Source of the DNA: an uncultured Bacteroidota bacterium
GTDB lineage: Bacteria > Bacteroidota > Bacteroidia > Bacteroidales > WCHB1-69
DNA length: 37,961 bases
NCBI GenBank assembly: GCA_902797625.1
Contig: CADBTU010000110.1
Span: 1-37,961, forward strand
Direction of reading: 5' to 3'
Below the pieces are notes generated by a model. The model had not been told where the DNA came from. It saw nothing but the letters and a program-made list of their open reading frames with translations, and searched no databases. Of the stretch, positions 33,174 through 37,961 are shown piece after piece; the first letter of the stretch is position 1, and every line of letters begins with the position of its first letter. The position numbers were made by a program, and so were the translations under genes.

Positions 33174-33863
33174 ATGTTAAAAAAATCTATTGCTGAAATG
33201 ATTGGAACATTTGTTCTCACTCTGCTTGGATGCGGTACTGCAATGTTCCTTGGTTGTGCTACTCCAGCTGGTGTTGTTGGCACAGCAGTTGCTTTCGGTC
33301 TTTCTGTAGTAGCCATGGCCTACACAATTGGTGGCATATCAGGATGTCACATTAACCCAGCGATTACTCTCGGAGTTGCTCTTTCAGGCCGTATGACTTG
33401 GAAAGAAGCTTGTGGATATTGGGGTGGACAATTTGTTGGTGCAATTGTCGCTGGTGCTGTTCTTTTAGCTCTAACTAATATTGTAACTCCATCAGCTGAA
33501 GGTATTGCAGAAGGAATGATTTCTCTTGGCACTAACGGTGTTGCTAATGCTGGCGGCGCGGGTGGTGCTTTTTTAGTTGAAATTATCGCAACATTCATCT
33601 TTGTTTTAGTTGTTCTTGGTACCACCGATAATAAAATAGGGGCAGGCAATTTCGCTGGTCTTGCAATCGGTTTAACTTTGATTCTCGTTCATTTAGTGTG
33701 TATCAATCTCACAGGTACTTCTGTTAACCCAGCTCGTTCTTTTGGTCCTGCTATTTTCGCTGGAGGTGAAGCTTTAGCGAATGTTTGGGTATTCATCCTT
33801 GCTCCTCTTTGCGGTGGTGCTTTAGCTGCCCTTGTTTGGAAATTTTTAGCAGTTGAAAAATAA
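33174..33863 (+). CDS. aqpZ: Aquaporin, MIP family (AqpZ-like)
   Basis: A 229-residue channel with six helices and two re-entrant NPA motifs: HINPAITLG (NPA at 61-63) and SVNPARSFGPA (NPA at 185-187), with the selectivity-filter arginine R188. The sequence HINPAIT and GTSVNPARS favours water-specific AqpZ over glycerol-specific GlpF, which normally has NPARD at the second site. The Gly/Ala-rich N-terminal helix is typical. It lies 23 bp after the symporter and is followed by a strong terminator, so it ends a pgi - symporter - aquaporin unit. A role in osmotic balance during solute uptake is an inference. Confidence 0.93.
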   Translation: MLKKSIAEMIGTFVLTLLGCGTAMFLGCATPAGVVGTAVAFGLSVVAMAYTIGGISGCHINPAITLGVALSGRMTWKEACGYWGGQFVGAIVAGAVLLALTNIVTPSAEGIAEGMISLGTNGVANAGGAGGAFLVEIIATFIFVLVVLGTTDNKIGAGNFAGLAIGLTLILVHLVCINLTGTSVNPARSFGPAIFAGGEALANVWVFILAPLCGGALAALVWKFLAVEK

Positions 33864-33911
33864 AAATTTACAAATAATTCTAAAATACTCTTTTTAGGTA
33901 GAATTTTGATT

Positions 33912-33945
33912 AACACGACAGGAAACATCTTGTCGTGTTTTTTTA
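33912..33945 (+). terminator. Terminator after the aquaporin gene
   Basis: AACACGACA and TGTCGTGTT form a perfect 9-bp stem around a 10-base loop, followed by an uninterrupted T run. It is the clearest intrinsic terminator in the window. Confidence 0.85.
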
Positions 33946-33973
33946 TAAAAAACAGTGCAAAATAAAAAAAAAC

Positions 33974-33981
33974 TATTTTTG
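33974..33981 (+). promoter_or_regulatory. Promoter -7 box of the fused oxidoreductase gene
   Basis: ACTATTTTTGCA contains a perfect TAnnTTTG, 52 bp upstream of the ATG at 34033. It follows the aquaporin terminator, so the gene is transcribed alone. Confidence 0.55.
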
Positions 33982-34032
33982 CATTGGTGAAAATATGAAA
34001 TTTAACAACAACAAACTATAAAATCAACAGTT

Positions 34033-37000
34033 ATGTATCCGATTATACACCATCCTATCTTAGATATTCCAGAAAGGAGTATCACGACCTTTGAATACAA
34101 TGGCCAGCAAATTAAGGCGACTAATGGCTACACAATAGCAACGGCTCTCCATCAAGCAGGCTTTCCTATCCATAGCCACAGTTTGAAAGGTCGCGAACGC
34201 AGTATGGATTGCGGCATAGGCAAATGTGGTGCCTGTGAGATGCTCGTGGATGGCGAGATAAAGCGTATCTGTATAACACTCGTGGATGGAGTGCAAAAAG
34301 TTGAGGAAATTGCACATAACTACCTTCCAGCAATAACAACAAACAAAAATTTGGCTGCTCCTAAAATATATAAAACTGAGGTTGCCATTATTGGTGCAGG
34401 TCCTGCAGGACTCGCCTGTCGCGAACAACTCAACAAGTTCGGGATTTCTAATATAGTAATAGATAATAACGATCGTATTGGTGGACAGTTTACAATGCAG
34501 ACACACCAATTCTTTTTCTTTGAGAAAGAGAAAAAATACGGTGGAATGCGTGGTTTTGATATTGCTGAAACACTTGCTGGCGACGACCTATCTGGCATCC
34601 TACTTAACAGTACGGTTTGGGATATCCTTGAAGGAAAACGTATAGCTGCCAAAAATATGATAGACGATAGTGTATTCTTTGTAGATTCTAACTTTTTAGT
34701 TGTTGCTACTGGAGCCTTTCCCTTTATGCCTACGTTTGAAAACGACGACCTCCCAGGTGTTTATACGGCAGCAGTAGTGCAGAAAATGATGAACCTACAA
34801 CATACCCTACTGGGTAAAAGAATTCTTACTATTGGGGCTGGAAATATCGGATATCTAACATCTTATCAAGCTATACAAGCTGGAGCAAAAGTAGTTGCAA
34901 TAGTAGAGGCTATGGATCACGAGGGTGGATTTCCTGTGCAAGCTAATCGAGTACGGCGCCTTGGTATCCCTATCATAACCTCTCATACTTTACTCAAAGC
35001 CATTCCAAACAATGATCACACAGGCATCGTAGGAGCGGTAATAGCAGAATGCGAGAATTTCAAAGCTGTACCTGGTACTGAACGAATTATAAAAGATATT
35101 GACCTTATCAATATCTGTACAGGACTAAAACCCGATAATCTCATTTTAGAAAAGGGGAAAGTTACTTTCGGACTTAACGCTTTAGGCATTGGCGACGCTA
35201 CGCGCGTGGGCGAAGGTACTTGCGCGGTGCTACGTGGCAAACAAGCAGCAATTGAAATTGCAGAAGCTCTGAATGTGCGCTTTAACTACAACGATTACCT
35301 CACTGTTACTAAAGATTATGCAGATTCTCAGCAACATCCTATTCGAATTCTCGACAAACCTAACATTCCCGATAACAACAGATTGCAAAAACCTTTTGTG
35401 ATTGCAGATTGTCTCTACGGATTCGCTTGCAACCCCTGTACTTTCGCTTGTCCTCAAGGTGCTATAACTAAAATTGCCACAAACCTTGTGCCTCAAATTA
35501 ACTACGATAAGTGTATCGGATGTATGAAATGTATAAATCACTGTCCTGGTTTAGCACTTTTCGGTTATAATATTCCTAAAAATTTACTATTCTTGCCGTT
35601 TGAGTATGAAGCTAAAGAGAACTCCGAAGTATATCTTATAAATGACAATGGTGAGAAAATTGGCGAAGGTATCATTGATAAAATTACTAAAGGTGAGAAT
35701 AAAACCAATATTGCGAGGGTGAAAGCATTAAACATCTGTGGAGAAATGTTGATTAACATAACTGGCTTCATCTTAAAAGAAAACTATCCTGAACCACTAA
35801 AATGGCAAACAGTTGAGAATTTAAACAACGATCCTGCATATATCTGCCATTGCGATGATGTTGATATTGAAACTATATTAGAAACTGTTAATGGTAAAAA
35901 AATTATCTCTGTTGATGAATTAAAACATATCACTCGTATCGGAATGGGACCTTGTCGCGGAAAACGTTGCATTCCTCGCGTAAAATTACTATTAGCAAGT
36001 TATGGTGTTGAGGTAATTGGCGATGCCACCCCTCGAGGGCCACTATCATCACAACTCAATATTGGTGAATTATGTCAAAGTAACAAATCTGCCGAGTTTA
36101 TCACAAATTTCCATAAAAAACAAATCCAAAAAGAGGAATGTGATGTATTTGTTGCTGGAGGCGGAATCACAGGTAGCGCACTATTTCGATACTTCGCTGA
36201 AGCAAACAAAAAAGTGGTGCTTTGTAATGCCGAGCGTGGCTCTTCCTGGCGTTGTATAGGTGGGGGACGTCCAAGTTTCTCAGTTCCCGAAATTGCAGAT
36301 ATAGCAGAACATAACCGCGCTATCTTTGAAGAAATTCAAAAAGTTACTAATATCAACTATAAGCCCATACGCTATATAGGGTTTGCTCACAATGAATCAA
36401 CATACAAGGCTCTTGAAAAATCCCTTGAATGGAGCGATGGATATATGATTGATAAAAAGGATTTCGTTAAAGATGTTTCTCCTTATTTTAACCCGAATCT
36501 TAACACATATCAAGCTGCATGTATCACCAATGCGTGCTGGCAAGCTACCCCAGGTCCTACTATAGACTATATCAGAAATTTAGCTGTTGAACTTGGTGGA
36601 ATACTCTTAGAAGACACTCTTCTTTTAGAAGTGCAAAAAACTGCTGAAGGTTTTATTGCTTTAGTTAAAACTCACGATAAACAATATGTAGAATACCATT
36701 GTGAACATTTTGTAAATGCCCTTGGACCAAATGCTAATATTTTTGCCGAACAATTGGGACTTTATCTTGGATTGTATCCTATTAAACACCAAGCATTTAT
36801 CACGCATAGATTACCCATGTTGGGTAAAAATGGCGAATCTTTAGATATGCTCATCGATCGTAGAAAATATAAAGGATTTTCAGCTGTTTATGGACAACAA
36901 TTTGCAGAGACAGGACAAATTATCGCCTGCGCATCACCTGCCTGTGAACAATTGCAAGCTGCTAAAGAACTAAAATATAACTCCCTAGACTTCCTTCAAG

Positions 37001-37263
37001 TATGTGCAGAGATGTTTATCAATTGGATTCCTCAGCTCAAAAATGTTAGTTTCCAAGCAACGTGGGCTGGTTACTACACTGAACCTCGTTATATTGTAGA
37101 TCCCGAACATGGACTGTTAGTTGGCTTGCGTGGTCATGGATTTATGTTAGGTCAATATTTAGCAAAAATTTATGTTGATAAATACCTTGGCAAAGAGGCT
37201 CCCGCATATATGTCGCGCCTTGCAATCAGTGGCGATGGACTTAGCGAGAATGCATTTCAATAA
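34033..37263 (+). CDS. Fused iron-sulfur flavoprotein dehydrogenase (HcnA-HcnB-HcnC / sarcosine-oxidase-like)
   Basis: A 1076-residue protein joining what are usually separate subunits. In order: a [2Fe-2S] domain with C60, C65, C68 and C80; an NAD/FAD reductase-like domain with GAGPAG (121-126) and GAGNIG (268-273); two [4Fe-4S] sites, C460/466/469/473 and C494/497/500/504; a BFD-like [2Fe-2S] domain with C605, C607, C641 and C646; and a D-amino-acid-oxidase fold with GGGITG (709-714) to the end. The same parts form the subunits of hydrogen cyanide synthase, opine oxidases, and proline or hydroxyproline dehydrogenases. The likely substrate is a secondary or N-substituted amino acid, with electrons leaving through the clusters. 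The substrate cannot be read from sequence. No signal peptide is seen, so it is cytoplasmic. Confidence 0.85.
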   Translation: MYPIIHHPILDIPERSITTFEYNGQQIKATNGYTIATALHQAGFPIHSHSLKGRERSMDCGIGKCGACEMLVDGEIKRICITLVDGVQKVEEIAHNYLPAITTNKNLAAPKIYKTEVAIIGAGPAGLACREQLNKFGISNIVIDNNDRIGGQFTMQTHQFFFFEKEKKYGGMRGFDIAETLAGDDLSGILLNSTVWDILEGKRIAAKNMIDDSVFFVDSNFLVVATGAFPFMPTFENDDLPGVYTAAVVQKMMNLQHTLLGKRILTIGAGNIGYLTSYQAIQAGAKVVAIVEAMDHEGGFPVQANRVRRLGIPIITSHTLLKAIPNNDHTGIVGAVIAECENFKAVPGTERIIKDIDLINICTGLKPDNLILEKGKVTFGLNALGIGDATRVGEGTCAVLRGKQAAIEIAEALNVRFNYNDYLTVTKDYADSQQHPIRILDKPNIPDNNRLQKPFVIADCLYGFACNPCTFACPQGAITKIATNLVPQINYDKCIGCMKCINHCPGLALFGYNIPKNLLFLPFEYEAKENSEVYLINDNGEKIGEGIIDKITKGENKTNIARVKALNICGEMLINITGFILKENYPEPLKWQTVENLNNDPAYICHCDDVDIETILETVNGKKIISVDELKHITRIGMGPCRGKRCIPRVKLLLASYGVEVIGDATPRGPLSSQLNIGELCQSNKSAEFITNFHKKQIQKEECDVFVAGGGITGSALFRYFAEANKKVVLCNAERGSSWRCIGGGRPSFSVPEIADIAEHNRAIFEEIQKVTNINYKPIRYIGFAHNESTYKALEKSLEWSDGYMIDKKDFVKDVSPYFNPNLNTYQAACITNACWQATPGPTIDYIRNLAVELGGILLEDTLLLEVQKTAEGFIALVKTHDKQYVEYHCEHFVNALGPNANIFAEQLGLYLGLYPIKHQAFITHRLPMLGKNGESLDMLIDRRKYKGFSAVYGQQFAETGQIIACASPACEQLQAAKELKYNSLDFLQVCAEMFINWIPQLKNVSFQATWAGYYTEPRYIVDPEHGLLVGLRGHGFMLGQYLAKIYVDKYLGKEAPAYMSRLAISGDGLSENAFQ

Positions 37264-37431
37264 ATTATTAATGAAATTTTTTATTAGTGTGTAAAGTATA
37301 ATGTAGGTGATTTTGTATATTTATAGTGTTTATAAACGATATTGTTTCCAAACCACAGACAACACATATAGATTCCTCCGTCATAAAACATTTTCCATAT
37401 TATGTTCAATGATGCGAGACGAAATATAATC

Positions 37432-37961
37432 TTATAACTTAACAAATTTTGAGGTAAATATCTCTGAATCAGAACCTATTGTAATAAAGTAAACACCTTT
37501 TGAAAAGTTTGATACGTTAACTTCAGAAAAAGATTCAATGTTTTCTGTAATCAACAATTTACCACGAGAATCGTAAATAGATAAAGTTACCTGTTTTTCG
37601 GTAAATTCTTCTAATGAGATTAACAAGTTATCTTTTACAGGATTAGGATATATTTTAAACTTTTTTTCAAAATCTTGTAAACCTGTGCTTTTTACTAATC
37701 TAATATCTTGGGTCTGTTTGCAACCATCTAAAATATCAATTTCTATAGTTTTTGAATGATAACCTGGTGATGAATATGTTACAAAATAATGACCAGCCTT
37801 CAACGGACGATGATAGTCTCCGTGTGGCAATGATGTTTCTACTTCAGAATGATCTACATCGTGATTTTCAATAAAAATTGTGGCTTTCAAAGGCTGTTGA
37901 GTTATTGAGTCAGTAACAACGCCATGTAAACCATTACCTGATTCAGCAATAAAATTAATGA
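37432..37961 (-). CDS. C-terminus of a T9SS-exported protein, probably a zinc carboxypeptidase (M14)
   Basis: The frame is open to the right edge, so only the last 176 residues are visible. A carboxypeptidase-regulatory-type beta domain comes first (NGLHGVVTDSITQQPLKA, then HRPLKAGHYFVTYSSPGYH). In Bacteroidota this arrangement, with the DHSEVETSLPHGDYHRPL stretch, is typical behind M14 zinc carboxypeptidase domains. After a linker comes a type A T9SS sorting domain: KIYPNPVKDNLLISLEEFTE, YDSRGKL, FSKGVYFITI and a C-terminal KFVKL. The protein is therefore expected at the cell surface or outside. The catalytic domain lies beyond the window, so the M14 call is an inference. It is convergent with the fused oxidoreductase gene; the 168-bp gap holds no clear terminator. 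Confidence 0.8.
   Translation of the reverse strand, partial: INFIAESGNGLHGVVTDSITQQPLKATIFIENHDVDHSEVETSLPHGDYHRPLKAGHYFVTYSSPGYHSKTIEIDILDGCKQTQDIRLVKSTGLQDFEKKFKIYPNPVKDNLLISLEEFTEKQVTLSIYDSRGKLLITENIESFSEVNVSNFSKGVYFITIGSDSEIFTSKFVKL

Noticed and set aside
34060-34652. Two minus-strand open frames of 149 and 110 codons
   Set aside because: They are antisense shadows of the first domains of the fused oxidoreductase and have no plausible promoter or start signal.
37284-37391. 35-codon minus-strand frame between the oxidoreductase and the T9SS cargo gene
   Set aside because: No signal, no similarity and no promoter; chance frame in the gap.

Overview
The window looks like a chromosome segment from an anaerobic, AT-rich member of the Bacteroidota, most likely Bacteroidales. 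The evidence is a PorX-type response regulator, a type IX secretion (T9SS) C-terminal sorting domain, a Bacteroidota-only Ig-like lipoprotein and a possible IPExxxVDY-type protein. Promoters also follow the TAnnTTTG -7 pattern of this phylum. I see no insertion sequences, phage genes, CRISPR arrays or tRNA genes. One stable RNA, RNase P RNA, is clear.

Layout. (1) 1-3208, minus strand: a DRTGG-domain protein, a small GHKL ATPase, an iron-only hydrogenase-like sensor protein (HydS type) and a membrane exporter-like protein, in one tight operon. A second gene starts near the left edge. It is divergent from cstA (3312-4742). (2) 4743-7133: a bidirectional terminator and a lipoprotein M3 peptidase. 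(3) 7134-9790: phased A-tracts, a strong promoter, a leader with a predicted three-way RNA junction, and two secreted proteins I do not recognise. (4) 9830-13951: DUF58 protein, RadC, PyrK and PyrD, and a YraN-like nuclease. (5) 13958-16184: RNase P RNA behind dnaN on the minus strand, divergent from pyrE. (6) 16288-20707: atpH-atpA-atpG (without atpBEF or atpDC in view), then fumC. (7) 20739-27938: IPExxxVDY-like protein, Ig-like lipoprotein, porX, a PNGase F-type deglycosylase with an extra N-terminal domain, and a DUF819 membrane protein. (8) 27945-30205, minus: a second operon of the same signalling type as region 1 (DUF4410-like protein, PHP phosphoesterase, DRTGG protein, GHKL ATPase). 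(9) 30346-33863: pgi, a sodium:solute symporter and an aquaporin. (10) 34033-37263: a 1076-residue fused iron-sulfur flavoprotein. (11) 37432 to the right edge, minus: the C-terminus of a T9SS-exported zinc carboxypeptidase-like protein.

How the genes work together. Most are housekeeping: pyrimidine synthesis (pyrK, pyrD, pyrE), energy (atpHAG, fumC, pgi) and replication (dnaN). Two themes stand out. First, a redox or hydrogen-sensing module is split over two operons about 25 kb apart, each with a DRTGG protein and a GHKL ATPase. Its sensor keeps the H-cluster cysteines but has lost residues linked to catalysis. Second, T9SS and glycan biology: porX is followed by a PNGase F homologue, and a T9SS cargo lies at the right end. 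The most unusual non-coding structure is the bent-DNA promoter and three-way-junction leader at 7330-7532. A 39-bp promoter sequence is shared by pyrE and porX.
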